From JAAYZM01 sp964510785 (GTDB lineage: Bacteria > Actinomycetota > Actinomycetes > Actinomycetales > Cellulomonadaceae): 28,260 nt of DNA. The DNA is taken from the NCBI GenBank assembly GCA_964510785.1, contig CAZECM010000039.1, forward strand, positions 1 to 28,260, in the 5' to 3' direction. Below, one piece after another: positions 6,832 to 15,237 of the stretch. The stretch's first letter is position 1. Every line of letters begins with the position of its first letter. The notes beneath the pieces are model-generated. The model was not told where the DNA came from and did not search any database. It saw only the letters and a list, made by a program, of their open reading frames with translations. Made by a program: the position numbers and the translations under genes.

Positions 6832-8393
6832 GCGAGCATCTTGCCGCGTTCTGTACGCCGCACGAGACGTGCGCCCGCCGTCCCGGTCACGACGACGGCC
6901 ACCCCGAGCGCGGCGAAGAGCCACACGATGTACTGGCCGAGGCGCACGGCGGGCGTGATCGAGGTGCGCAGCGGCACGTGGGCGGTGAACTGGTCGGCCG
7001 TGAAGAGCTCGGTGCGATGGCTCACGGCGCCGTGCGGCGAGATGAGACCGCTCACGCCCACGGTCGAGATCTGCAGCGTCGCGCGACCGGTCTCGACGGC
7101 GCGCACCCGGGACATCGCGAGCTGCTGCACCGACTCGTCCGAGTGCCCGAAGGTCACGTTGTTGGTCTGGACCACGAGGAACTCCCCGCCCGCGAGCACG
7201 CCCTCGCGGACGACCCAGTCGTAGGCGACCTCGAAGCAGATGGCGACAGCGAGGCCCACCTCGCGGTCGAGGGACCGGGAGTCGACCGTCACGAAGCCCG
7301 GCTCGGTGCCCGAGACCATGTCGTGCGACACCGAGTCCACGATCGGCGTGATGCGCCGGGCGAGGTCCCGCAGCGGGATGTACTCGGAGAACGGAGCGGG
7401 CCGCTGCTTGCGGTAGACCTGGTCGATCCCCTCCCCCGGCTGCCACAGCACGGAGGTGTTGTAGCGGGTGCTGTCGGTCGGGTACTCGATGGTCCCGAGC
7501 AGGATCGGGGCGCCGAGGGCCGCCGCGCTCGCCTCGACGACGGCCGCCGAGCGTTCGTCGTCGGCCAGGTTCGTGGACGTGACGTTCTCGGGCCACAGCA
7601 CCACGTCGAGCTCGCCCGGCTCCACTGTGTCGAGGAGGGCGATCGTGCCCGCCGCGTGGTTGTCGACGACGCCCGACTGACGCTTCCACGGGTCCGGTTC
7701 GTCCATGTCGACGTTGCCCTGCACGGCACCGATGTGGAGGGTGCCCGCCTCGGCCCGGGTGCCGACGGGGATGACGAGGCCGACGACGAGGAGCCCGACG
7801 ACGACGGCGAGGCTCACGAGCGTGCGCAGCACCCGGACCTGCCGGGCCGCGAGCACGGTGATCGCGAGCAGCGCGCCGATCGCCGCGGCGACCCCGGAGA
7901 GCAGGGGCACCCCACCGAGCCACGCGAGCCGCAGGAGCGGGGAGTCGGCCTGCGCGAAGGCGAGCCGCCCCCACGGGAAGCCGCCGAAGGGGGCGACGGA
8001 GCGCAGCTCCTCCACGGCGACCCACAGCACGGCGAAGCCCAGCACCTGCAGCGTGGGGCTCCGCCAGATCACGGCGCCCCGGCGGGCCCAGGACCAGGCG
8101 GCGCCGAACAGGGCGATGAAGAGCGACTCGAGGACGGGCAGCGCGATGGCCACGGCGGGGCCGACGACGATCGCCGTCCAGGACAGGTGCGGGACGAAGA
8201 AGGCTAGCCCCCAGGCGAGCCCGACGAGCGTGTTCCAGCGCGCCGAGTCGCGTCCCAGCGCCAGGAAGAGCATCCCGACACCGACGAAGCCGAGGCCCCA
8301 CAGGTCGGTCCCGGGGAAGCCCAGATCGGTCACCACTCCCCCGGCCACGGCGAGCGCGAGCGTCAGGAGGCGGGGGATCTGCGCGGGCACCAC
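6828..8393 (-). CDS. lnt: Apolipoprotein N-acyltransferase
   Basis: A 521-residue membrane enzyme that adds the third acyl chain to the N-terminal cysteine of lipoproteins, using a phospholipid donor. The first ~210 residues hold several transmembrane helices; the nitrilase-like domain follows (from about LHIGAVQGNVDM, 219). The catalytic triad is visible: E269 in WPENVT, K329 in YRKQRPAPFSEY and C386 in AICFEVAY. A final helix lies near the C-terminus (YIVWLFAALGVAVVVTG). Two consecutive GTG codons stand at the start (8393 and 8390). The second lies exactly 6 bases after a TAGGCT hexamer, so leaderless translation from 8390 is plausible. It ends in a 4-base overlap with ppm; the lnt-ppm pair is common in actinobacteria. 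Confidence 0.95.
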   Translation of the reverse strand: MVPAQIPRLLTLALAVAGGVVTDLGFPGTDLWGLGFVGVGMLFLALGRDSARWNTLVGLAWGLAFFVPHLSWTAIVVGPAVAIALPVLESLFIALFGAAWSWARRGAVIWRSPTLQVLGFAVLWVAVEELRSVAPFGGFPWGRLAFAQADSPLLRLAWLGGVPLLSGVAAAIGALLAITVLAARQVRVLRTLVSLAVVVGLLVVGLVIPVGTRAEAGTLHIGAVQGNVDMDEPDPWKRQSGVVDNHAAGTIALLDTVEPGELDVVLWPENVTSTNLADDERSAAVVEASAAALGAPILLGTIEYPTDSTRYNTSVLWQPGEGIDQVYRKQRPAPFSEYIPLRDLARRITPIVDSVSHDMVSGTEPGFVTVDSRSLDREVGLAVAICFEVAYDWVVREGVLAGGEFLVVQTNNVTFGHSDESVQQLAMSRVRAVETGRATLQISTVGVSGLISPHGAVSHRTELFTADQFTAHVPLRTSITPAVRLGQYIVWLFAALGVAVVVTGTAGARLVRRTERGKMLA

Positions 8394-8396
8394 GTC

Positions 8397-8402
8397 AGCC
8401 TA
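8397..8402 (-). promoter_or_regulatory. Candidate -10 element of lnt-ppm
   Basis: TAGGCT (TANNNT type) lies 6 bases before the GTG at 8390 and 3 before that at 8393. The -35 region would fall at about 8420-8425, at the edge of the tandem repeat 8424-8453. No good -35 hexamer is visible. Confidence 0.4.
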
Positions 8403-8423
8403 CGGGAGCGCGGCGCGCCCCCC

Positions 8424-8453
8424 GGGGTGACGGGACCTGGGGTGACGGGACCT
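8424..8453. repeat. Two tandem copies of a 15-bp unit upstream of lnt
   Basis: GGGGTGACGGGACCT occurs at 8424-8438 and again, identical, at 8439-8453, followed by GGG of a third copy. The repeat abuts the -35 region of the candidate lnt promoter, a position suited to a regulator that binds side by side; slippage duplication with no function is the alternative. Confidence 0.85.
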
Positions 8454-8782
8454 GGGACGCGAACGGCCGACCGGCCCGCGTGGCCTTCGTACCGGACATC
8501 GCCGAGGCGACCGCCCGTTTTCTGTTGACCACGCGGACCTGGCCGGCCCTGGTTCGCGCACGCCTGACCCTCGCCGTTGGGGGCCCGGTTTGCGGTACTT
8601 CATTCGGCCCGGCATTGCCGGACACGCAGAACCTACTCAGAAGTCGCCTGGTGTTCAACCTGAGCATCTCCGCAGGTCAGAGCCATTTGTGCAGGTCAAG
8701 GAATCGCCAAGTTGCCCGGACTCGCCCCGATCCTCGGCGTGTCGTGCGGCGTGTCGGGGACATTCACCCTGTTGGACCACCG
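8454..8782. other. Intergenic region between amidohydrolase and lnt
   Basis: About 330 bases with no convincing gene; the stretch is less GC-rich than its surroundings. Short reading frames on both strands have no ribosome binding site or recognisable domain. It contains a promoter-like pair facing lnt (8630-8658), two GCAGGTCA copies 19 bases apart (8672-8679 and 8691-8698), two CGGCGTGTCG copies 12 bases apart (8735-8744 and 8747-8756), and a short CCGGC/GCCGG inverted repeat (8609-8621). No terminator for the amidohydrolase operon was recognised. Confidence 0.6.
8630..8658 (-). promoter_or_regulatory. Candidate sigma-A-type promoter facing lnt
   Basis: On the minus strand TTGAAC (8658-8653) and TAGGTT (8635-8630) are 17 bases apart, close to the housekeeping consensus. 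A transcript from here would have a leader of about 230 bases before lnt, or could be a separate small RNA. Confidence 0.4.
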
Positions 8783-10402
8783 TCACCCGAAAGTATCGAA
8801 GATCGGTACCCCGGCGCGCACCGTGCGGAGGCACTCGGGACGGCTCGCGGGGTCGCCGAGATCGGGCAGCAGCGGGGTACCGGCGCGGGCGTCGGTGCTC
8901 CACGTCGGGACCGAGCCGTCGGGGACCTGGACCACGAGCGCGTCGGTCCGCCAGAGGGCGAGGTGCGCCGGCGATCCGACCCGGAGCTCTCCCGCGCCGG
9001 TGTGATCGAGGCCCGCGAGCCGCCAGCCGCCGCGCGTGTGGGCGCGGAACGTCGCACGCGCCGTGATCCGCTGCTCGGCCTCGTGGTGGTAGACGCCGGC
9101 CCGCACGGCACCCCAGGGGTCGAAGGGCGTCACGGGCGAGTCGGAACCCACCGCGAGCGGCACCCCACCGCTGACGAGGTCCGCGAACGGATTGAGCCCC
9201 GAGGAGCGCACCCGGCCGAGCCGCCGGGCGTACATGCCGTCCTCGCCGCCCCACAGCGCGTCGAACGCGGGCTGCACGCTCAGCCGCACGCCGTGCAGGA
9301 CGAGGGTCGCGAGCGCACGCGCGTCGAGCATCTCGGCGTGCTCGAGGCGGTGGCCGGCCCGGTTGAGCGCGGCGATGCCCTCGACGCTCGCGGCCGCCTC
9401 GAGGCCGAGCAGGTACTCGTCCATGGCCCGGTCCCCGATGACGTGGAACGAGGAGTGCACGCCGGCCCGTGTGACGGCCGTGAGGTGGTTCGTGATCTGC
9501 TCGGCCGTCAGGAACAGCTCGCCCCGTGATGCGCCGTCGTCGGCGTAGGGCGTGCGGAGCGCCGCGCTGCGGGAACCGATCGCGCCGTCGATGTTGAGGT
9601 CTCCCCCGATGCCCGTCAGGCCCGGTAGCGCCTCGAGCACGGCGCGCGCGTCGTCGACCGTCTCGCACAGCTCGGCACGGTAGCCCACCACGAGCGGCAG
9701 CCCGCTCGCGGCCTCGCGGGTCGTGGCGAGCAGCTCGGCGAGGCCCTCGCGCGTGTCGATGTGCGGGGCGCTCTGCTCGTGCACGCTGACGATCCCCTGC
9801 GCCGCCGCGGCGTCGAGTGCGCGCCGGTACAGCGCGCTGCGTCGCTCGGGACTGAGCCGGCGGACGTGGGCGCGTGCGCCGTGGTGCGCCTCGAAGCGCA
9901 CGAGGCCCTCCGGGGTCCAGCCCGGGCGCTCGGCGAGACCGGCCGCTGCGGCGAGAGTGCCCGAGACGGCGGCGCTGTGCACGTCCACGCGGGACAGGTA
10001 CACCTCGAGCCCACCGGAGGCGCGGTCGAGCTCGTCCGCCGTCGGACCCCGCCCCTCGGGCCAGTGCGTCTCGTCCCACGAGTGGCCGAGGAGCTGTGTC
10101 CCGCCGTCGGCGCGCACCCGCGCGGCGGCACGCTCGACGGCCGCGAGGGCCTGGGCGAGCGTGACGGCCCCGGACAGGTCGAGCCCCTCGAGCGCGAGCC
10201 CCGTCTCGAGCACATGGACGTGGGCGTCGACGAACGCCGGGGCGACGAGCGCACCGTCGAGCTCGACGATCTCGTCGGCCTTGAGGTGCTGGGCCGTGTC
10301 GTCGTCGCCGAGCCAGGTGACGACACCGTCGTCGACGAGGAGGGCCTGGGCGAAGGGATCGGCCGGGGAGTGGATGACTCCCCCGCGGTACAGGGTGCTC
10401 AC
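8783..10402 (-). CDS. Amidohydrolase, YtcJ-like (metal-dependent hydrolase)
   Basis: A 539-residue member of the amidohydrolase superfamily, closest in pattern to the YtcJ/exoenzyme-regulatory type. The N-terminal small beta domain (VSTLYRGGVIHS, VVTWLG) leads to DAHVHVLETG, where H61 and H63 are metal ligands. Further typical segments are LLGHSWDETHWPEGR, VSVHEQSAPHID, SFHVIGDRAMDEY, RLEHAEML, and GSDSPVTPFDPW, which carries the late catalytic aspartate. No signal peptide is seen, so it is probably cytoplasmic. The substrate is unknown; family members act on amides, formamides and cyclic ureas. The GTG at 10402 overlaps the helY stop as GTGA, without its own Shine-Dalgarno, so translation is coupled to the helicase. 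It is the last gene of the pafB operon. Confidence 0.9.
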   Translation of the reverse strand: MSTLYRGGVIHSPADPFAQALLVDDGVVTWLGDDDTAQHLKADEIVELDGALVAPAFVDAHVHVLETGLALEGLDLSGAVTLAQALAAVERAAARVRADGGTQLLGHSWDETHWPEGRGPTADELDRASGGLEVYLSRVDVHSAAVSGTLAAAAGLAERPGWTPEGLVRFEAHHGARAHVRRLSPERRSALYRRALDAAAAQGIVSVHEQSAPHIDTREGLAELLATTREAASGLPLVVGYRAELCETVDDARAVLEALPGLTGIGGDLNIDGAIGSRSAALRTPYADDGASRGELFLTAEQITNHLTAVTRAGVHSSFHVIGDRAMDEYLLGLEAAASVEGIAALNRAGHRLEHAEMLDARALATLVLHGVRLSVQPAFDALWGGEDGMYARRLGRVRSSGLNPFADLVSGGVPLAVGSDSPVTPFDPWGAVRAGVYHHEAEQRITARATFRAHTRGGWRLAGLDHTGAGELRVGSPAHLALWRTDALVVQVPDGSVPTWSTDARAGTPLLPDLGDPASRPECLRTVRAGVPIFDTFG

Positions 10403-13128
10403 AGAGAGGAGTATGCGACGACTCCGCGCCGCAGCGCACCGACGGCCCGGCCCGCGGTCGCCCGCAACCGGGGCGTGGGTGCCGCGACGGTGAGCTGGTC
10501 GAGGAGGTCGATCACCTGCTTGCACCAGCGTACGAAGTCCCCCGCCGCGAGCTCGCCGCCCCGCAGGACCGACTCGAGCCCTCGCCCCTGGGCCCACCGC
10601 ACGACGGGCTCGACGATGCCCGTGTCCACCACGCCCGTGGTCTCCAGGCGGTGCTTCCCCTCGAGGTCCTCGAGCTCGGACCACACGGCGAGGGTTGCGT
10701 CGAGCGCCTTCGCGAGGGCCGACGACGGCCCACCCGGGACGTGCGCGGCGCCGGACTCCTCGCGCCGCGCCTCGTAGACCACCGCCGAGACGACCCCCGC
10801 GAGGGCTGGTGCGTCGAGCCCTTCCCACACCCCGCGCCGCAAGCACTCGGCCACGAGCAGGTCGCTCTCCGCGTAGACGCGCCGCAGCACCTCCCCGGGC
10901 GCCGTGACCTCCTCGCGGTCCCCCGAGAGGTAGCCGAGCTGGGCCAGCACGGCGCACGTGCGGTCGAAGTCGCGCGCGATCGAGTCCGTGCGTCCCTGGA
11001 TGCGGCGCAGGAGCGCGCCGTGCTCCCGGTCGAGCTTGTGCCAGCGCTCCGCCCAGCGGGCGTGGTCCTCGCGGTCGTTGCAGCCGTGGCACGGGTGGGC
11101 TCGCAGCGCGCGGCGGATCGCGGCGATCTCGGCGTCGTCGTGCTCCGCGCGCTCCTTGGGGGCGCGCTTGCCGCGGGCCGGTGGCTCGCGCTCGTCGAGC
11201 CAGTGCCGCAGAGCGGCGGCGAGGTCCTTGCGGGCCTGGGGGCGGCGCGCGGAGAACCCCTTGGGGAGGGCGAGCGAACCGACGGCGCGCACGCCGCCGG
11301 GCAGGTCGCGGGCGTCGAGGCGGCGCAGCTTGTGGTCGACGGCGAGCACCGTGGGGGCCGGGCCGCTGAAGCCCTCGGTCTGGCCCACCTGGACGACGAC
11401 GGCGAAGCCCGAGCGCCGTCCTCCCGTCACCTGGACCACGTCGCCCGGCTTGAGCGCCTCGAGGGCCCGGGCCGTGGCTGCGCGGCGCTCGCGGCTCGAC
11501 TCCTGCCGCTGGGACTTCTCGAGGTCGCTGATGCGTCGCCGCAGCCCCGCGTACTCGGCGAAGTCGCCGAGGTGGCACTCCATGGCCTTCGCGTAGCCCT
11601 CGAGCGCCTCGGCGTGTGCCTTGGCCTCGCGCGCGAGCCCGACCACCCCGCGGTCCGCCTGGAACTGCGCGAAGGACATCTCGAGCACCTCGCGCGCCCG
11701 CGTGCGCCCCACCTGGGCCACGAGGTTGACGGCCATGTTGTACGTGGGTCGAAAGCTGGACCGCAAGGGGTAGGTGCGCCGGGACGCGAGGCCGACGAGG
11801 GCCTGCAGGTCGAGCCCGGTGTGGGCCACGACGACGGCGTGCCCCTCGGTGTCGATCCCCCGCCGCCCCGCTCGCCCCGTGAGCTGGGTGTACTCCCCCG
11901 GGGTGAGACCGACGTGCGCCGAGCCGTCCCACTTGACGAGCTTCTCGAGCACGACGGAGCGGGCCGGCATGTTGATGCCGAGCGCGAGCGTCTCCGTGGC
12001 GAACACGACCTTGACGAGCCCGCGGGCGAAGAGCGTCTCGACGGTCTCCTTGAAGAGCGGCAGGAGCCCCGCGTGGTGGGCCGCGACGCCCCGGCTGAGC
12101 GCCTCGATCCACTCCCAGTAGCCGAGCACCTGCAGGTCGGCGCGCGGCACGTCCGCGCAGCGCTCCTCGACGATGCGGCGGATCTCGGCCGCCTCGGCGT
12201 TGCTCGTGAGCCGCACGCCGGCGGCGAGGCACTGGGCGACGGCCCCGTCGCAGCCCGCGCGGGAGAAGATGAAGTAGATCGCGGGGAGCATCCGGGCGTC
12301 GGCCAGGACGTCGACGACCGCGAACCGTGGCGTGGGACGTGTCGGCCGGGGCCGTCCGGGTGCGCCCCGGCCGCGGCCGCGGTACCCCGGGTCACCGTGC
12401 GTGCGGGGCGGACCGCGGCGCTCCGTGCGGCCGAGCGCGTCGCGGAGGTCCGGGTTGATGGGCGGGTCGACGCCCGGGTTGGTGGGGTCGACGTGTCCCG
12501 CGTACAGCTCGTAGAGGTCGTCGCGGGCGAGGACGTGCTGGCCGAGCGGCACGGGTCGGTGCTCCGAGACGATGACGGCCGTGTCGCCGCGCACGAGCTC
12601 GAGCCAGTCGCCGAACTCCTCGGCGTTCGAGACGGTCGCGGAGAGCGAGACGAGCTGGACGTCCGCGGAGAGGTGCAGGATGACCTCTTCCCACACGGGG
12701 CCGCGGAAACGGTCCGCGAGGTAGTGCACCTCGTCCATGACCACGTAGCCGAGCCCCACGAGGGTCTGCGAGCCCGCGTACAGCATGTTGCGCAGCACCT
12801 CGGTGGTCATGACCACCACGGGCGCCTCGGAGTTCACTGACGTGTCGCCCGTGAGCAGGCCCACCCTGTCCTCGCCGTAGCGTCGCACGAGGTCGGAGTA
12901 CTTCTGGTTGCTCAGGGCCTTGATGGGCGTGGTGTAGAAGGCCTTGCGCCCGGTCTCGATCGCGAGGTGCACGGCGAACTCGCCCACCACCGTCTTGCCG
13001 GCGCCCGTGGGAGCGGCGACGAGCACGCCACGATCGAGCTCGAGCTCCCGGCACGCCGCGAGCTGGAACTCGTCGAGCGGGAAGTCGAAGAGGCCGCGAA
13101 AGGCGGTCAGCTGCGGTCCGTCGTCCAT
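10399..13128 (-). CDS. helY: DEVH-box helicase of the Ski2/Mtr4-like HelY family
   Basis: A 909-residue superfamily 2 helicase. Motif I APTGAGKT is at 39-46, TTPIKALSNQK follows, motif II is DEVH at 132-135, motif III SLSAT near 161, and motif VI QLTGRAGRRG is present; AHHAGLLP and FATETLALGINMPAR are typical of the Ski2/Mtr4 group. Residues 233-268 form an Arg/Gly/Pro-rich insert between the two RecA-like domains. The C-terminal half includes CHGC (680-683) and the helical DSHCT-like domain. Family knowledge links such enzymes to RNA unwinding and decay; HelY itself is poorly characterised. The ATG at 13128 overlaps the stop of the kinase gene by one base (TGATG), with GGGGAG upstream. A helY next to tatC is also seen in M. 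tuberculosis (Rv2092c). Confidence 0.93.
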   Translation of the reverse strand: MDDGPQLTAFRGLFDFPLDEFQLAACRELELDRGVLVAAPTGAGKTVVGEFAVHLAIETGRKAFYTTPIKALSNQKYSDLVRRYGEDRVGLLTGDTSVNSEAPVVVMTTEVLRNMLYAGSQTLVGLGYVVMDEVHYLADRFRGPVWEEVILHLSADVQLVSLSATVSNAEEFGDWLELVRGDTAVIVSEHRPVPLGQHVLARDDLYELYAGHVDPTNPGVDPPINPDLRDALGRTERRGPPRTHGDPGYRGRGRGAPGRPRPTRPTPRFAVVDVLADARMLPAIYFIFSRAGCDGAVAQCLAAGVRLTSNAEAAEIRRIVEERCADVPRADLQVLGYWEWIEALSRGVAAHHAGLLPLFKETVETLFARGLVKVVFATETLALGINMPARSVVLEKLVKWDGSAHVGLTPGEYTQLTGRAGRRGIDTEGHAVVVAHTGLDLQALVGLASRRTYPLRSSFRPTYNMAVNLVAQVGRTRAREVLEMSFAQFQADRGVVGLAREAKAHAEALEGYAKAMECHLGDFAEYAGLRRRISDLEKSQRQESSRERRAATARALEALKPGDVVQVTGGRRSGFAVVVQVGQTEGFSGPAPTVLAVDHKLRRLDARDLPGGVRAVGSLALPKGFSARRPQARKDLAAALRHWLDEREPPARGKRAPKERAEHDDAEIAAIRRALRAHPCHGCNDREDHARWAERWHKLDREHGALLRRIQGRTDSIARDFDRTCAVLAQLGYLSGDREEVTAPGEVLRRVYAESDLLVAECLRRGVWEGLDAPALAGVVSAVVYEARREESGAAHVPGGPSSALAKALDATLAVWSELEDLEGKHRLETTGVVDTGIVEPVVRWAQGRGLESVLRGGELAAGDFVRWCKQVIDLLDQLTVAAPTPRLRATAGRAVGALRRGVVAYSSL

Positions 13129-14051
13129 CAGTCTCCCCGAGCCAGGATCCGCAGGATGCCCGGGTGGATCTCGGCCCGCAACGGGAGCGGACCGATGTGT
13201 TCGCCGTCAGCGAACACGTCCGGCGGGTGCTGGCCGAGCCGGGTGACGGGCTCGATGAGCACCGACGTCGTGTCGAACACCTGGCACGCCGGATCGTTCA
13301 GGTGGCGGCCCGCCTTGACGAGCGGGAGCACCCGTAGGATGCCGCGCCGGGTCAGCGCCGAGGCCACGAGCACCTGGACGACGCCGCTGTCGAGCCGTGC
13401 GTCCGGGGTGATCCTGATGCCGCCGCCGAACTGCGAGGAGTTGCCCACCGCGACGAGGGTGCCGCGCGATTCCCATGCCGCGTCGTCGGTCGTCACCTTG
13501 TAGCCGTACGGGCGGTAGCGGCCCAGCTCGGCGAGGATGGCGAACCAGTACTTGAGCGGGCCGCGTGGCCAGGTCATGCGGTTGGCGCGTGCGTTCACGG
13601 CCGCGTCGAAGCCGCACGACATGACGCCGACGAACCACTTCCGCGCCGCGTAGGCGGGTGGGCCCACGCTCACGAGGTCGACCGTGCGGGGGCCGGACTC
13701 GAGCGCCGCGAGCATCGCCGCCACGGCGCGCGGGACGTCGTGGCGCGGCAGACCGAGCACGCGCGCGACGTCGTTGCCCGTGCCCGCCGCGACGATCCCG
13801 AGCGGGACGTCGGTCTCGGCAACGACGTTCACCCCGAGGTTCACGATGCCGTCCCCGCCGACGACGACGAGTGCGTCGAGCCCGTGTGCCACGGCCCGTC
13901 GCGCGGCCGCGCTCGCCTCGGCGGCGGAGCCGCGCGAGAGATCGAGCACCTCGTGCCCGCGCCGGCGCAGCTCAACCATCGTCTGCTCCCCCACCGAGCG
14001 TCCCTGGCCACGGCCCGAGGTGGGGTTCACGACGACCCCGAAGGTGCTCAT
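13128..14051 (-). CDS. Diacylglycerol kinase-family lipid kinase
   Basis: A 307-residue protein of the DAGK/YegS/LCB-kinase fold. The opening VVVNPTSGRGQG (6-17) and the nucleotide-binding VVVGGDGIVN (62-71) and AAGTGNDVAR (88-97) are characteristic; the usual GGDGT reads GGDGI, a mild change. The later FGGGIRITPDARLDSG and FADGEHIG are also typical. Such enzymes phosphorylate diacylglycerol or related lipids, returning them to phospholipid synthesis; bacterial members can also act on sphingoid bases or phosphatidylglycerol, so the substrate is open. The ATG at 14051 overlaps the tatC stop as ATGA. The M. tuberculosis locus has no such gene between tatC and helY, so this is an insertion relative to that order. 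Confidence 0.9.
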   Translation of the reverse strand: MSTFGVVVNPTSGRGQGRSVGEQTMVELRRRGHEVLDLSRGSAAEASAAARRAVAHGLDALVVVGGDGIVNLGVNVVAETDVPLGIVAAGTGNDVARVLGLPRHDVPRAVAAMLAALESGPRTVDLVSVGPPAYAARKWFVGVMSCGFDAAVNARANRMTWPRGPLKYWFAILAELGRYRPYGYKVTTDDAAWESRGTLVAVGNSSQFGGGIRITPDARLDSGVVQVLVASALTRRGILRVLPLVKAGRHLNDPACQVFDTTSVLIEPVTRLGQHPPDVFADGEHIGPLPLRAEIHPGILRILARGD

Positions 14052-14899
14052 GAGGCATCGCTCTCGTCGTCGGGCAGGTTCCCGCCGTCGGGCACGAGCT
14101 CCTCGCGGGCGGCACGCTTGTCCGCGCGCCTGTCGTGCAGGGCGCACACGCCCACGGCCAGGAAGTACAGCGCGCAGATGGGGACCGCGAGGGCGAACAT
14201 CGAGATCGCGTCCGCCGTCGGCGTCGCGACAGCCGCGAACACGAAGGCGAGCAGCACTGCCCACCGCCATCCCGCGAGCCACGTGCTCGCCCGGACCGTC
14301 CCTGCGAGGTTGAGACCCACCATGACCACGGGCAGCAGGAACGCGAGCCCGAAGGCGAGCACCATGCGCATGATGAACGTCAGGTAGAGCTGCGCCGTGA
14401 TGAGGTTGATCGCGTTCTCCGGGGTGAACCCCGTGAGGATGCCGACCGCTTGCGGCATGAACCACCAGGCCAGGGCGGCGCCCGCGAGAAAGAGCGGCAC
14501 ACCGGCGGCGACGAAGCCGGCCGTGTACCAGCGCTCGCGCCTCGTGAGCCCGGGGGTGATGAACGCCCAGAGCTGGTAGACCCACCACGGGCTCGTCAGG
14601 ATCACGGCGGCGAACAGCGAGATCTTGATCTGCATGTCGAGGGCCGTCGCGACGCCGTCGAAGTTGAGGGCGATCTCGAGCGCACCGGCGTCGGAGACGC
14701 GTGTGACCGGGGCCTGGAGCGCGTCGAAGATGCGGGGGTAGAGGATCCAGCCGACGACGGTGCCCGCCGCGAGGCCCACCATGACCAGGATGATCCGGCG
14801 TCGCGCCTCCCTCAGGTGCTCCCGCAGCGGCATGCGGCCCTCGGGGTCGCGGGAGCGCCGACGCGGGGCGCGAGCCGTCTCAGGGTTGCTGGGGCTCAC
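14048..14899 (-). CDS. tatC: Sec-independent protein translocase subunit TatC
   Basis: A 283-residue six-helix protein, the twin-arginine signal receptor of the Tat system in the cytoplasmic membrane. The N-terminal DPEGRMPLREHLREARRR is the conserved cytoplasmic stretch, and LWAFITPGLTRRERW contains the loop known from other TatC proteins to contact signal peptides. The C-terminal tail is charged and cytoplasmic. I place the start at GTG 14899, within the end of tatA (20-base overlap), because DPEGRMPL is conserved in actinobacterial relatives and lies before the first ATG (14833). It follows tatA and overlaps the kinase gene by 4 bases. No tatB is seen; the TatA-like partner may serve both roles or tatB may lie elsewhere. 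Confidence 0.94.
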   Translation of the reverse strand: MSPSNPETARAPRRRSRDPEGRMPLREHLREARRRIILVMVGLAAGTVVGWILYPRIFDALQAPVTRVSDAGALEIALNFDGVATALDMQIKISLFAAVILTSPWWVYQLWAFITPGLTRRERWYTAGFVAAGVPLFLAGAALAWWFMPQAVGILTGFTPENAINLITAQLYLTFIMRMVLAFGLAFLLPVVMVGLNLAGTVRASTWLAGWRWAVLLAFVFAAVATPTADAISMFALAVPICALYFLAVGVCALHDRRADKRAAREELVPDGGNLPDDESDAS

Positions 14900-15128
14900 C
14901 GTCGTCGGCGGTGTCCGTCGGAGAGGGCACCGGGGCGTCCGCCGTGTAGGGGTTCGCACCCGGGGCCGGTGGGGCGTCGTCGTCGGCCCTGAGGTCCTTG
15001 ACCTCGGACTTGAAGATCTTCATCGACTTGCCGACGCTGCGCGCGAGATCGGGCAGCTTGCGGGCGCCGAACAGCAGCAGCACGAGCACGAGCAGGATGA
15101 CCCACTCCCAGCCCCTCAGGTTGCCCAT
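14880..15128 (-). CDS. tatA: Sec-independent protein translocase subunit TatA
   Basis: An 82-residue TatA-type protein with one N-terminal helix (WEWVILLVLVLLLFG, 7-21), the FG hinge at 20-21, and an amphipathic helix beginning ARKLPDLARSVGKSMKIFK, followed by an acidic, proline-rich tail. TatA oligomers form the transport path for folded Tat substrates. The ATG at 15128 is chosen over a GTG at 15134 because the Shine-Dalgarno AGGAGG is then 9 rather than 3 bases away. A TAGAGT hexamer upstream suggests its own promoter inside the paf-tat operon. Confidence 0.95.
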   Translation of the reverse strand: MGNLRGWEWVILLVLVLLLFGARKLPDLARSVGKSMKIFKSEVKDLRADDDAPPAPGANPYTADAPVPSPTDTADDGEPQQP

Positions 15129-15158
15129 GGACACGTCCCTCCTCGTCGACGACGCCTC

Positions 15159-15164
15159 ACTCTA
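15159..15164 (-). promoter_or_regulatory. Candidate internal promoter (-10) for tatA
   Basis: TAGAGT on the minus strand would start a transcript near 15152, giving a leader of about 24 bases that holds the AGGAGG site of tatA. It lies in the 109-base gap after the small membrane gene. No clear -35 was recognised. Confidence 0.35.
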
Positions 15165-15237
15165 TCCCGGCGAACGCCGCATCCAGGCTGGCAGGTCGCC
15201 GCATGGCCGGCCGAGCTCGTGGTCCTCGTAGTGGCCG

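Noticed and set aside
6016..7224. Plus-strand open frame opposite ppm and lnt
   Set aside because: It opposes the catalytic motifs of both enzymes and begins inside the shared terminator; no ribosome binding site or domain.
8395..8667. Possible small minus-strand gene between amidohydrolase and lnt
   Set aside because: The 90-residue product is low-complexity with no domain, lacks a ribosome binding site and would run through the tandem repeat and the lnt promoter.
8735..8756. CRISPR-like repeats
   Set aside because: Only two 10-base copies 12 bases apart, with no spacer structure or cas genes.
10651..12840. Very long open frame on the plus strand opposite helY
   Set aside because: It mirrors helY codon by codon in GC-rich sequence, has a low-complexity Arg/Ala/Gly/Val composition and no recognisable domain. 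helY on the other strand has all helicase motifs.
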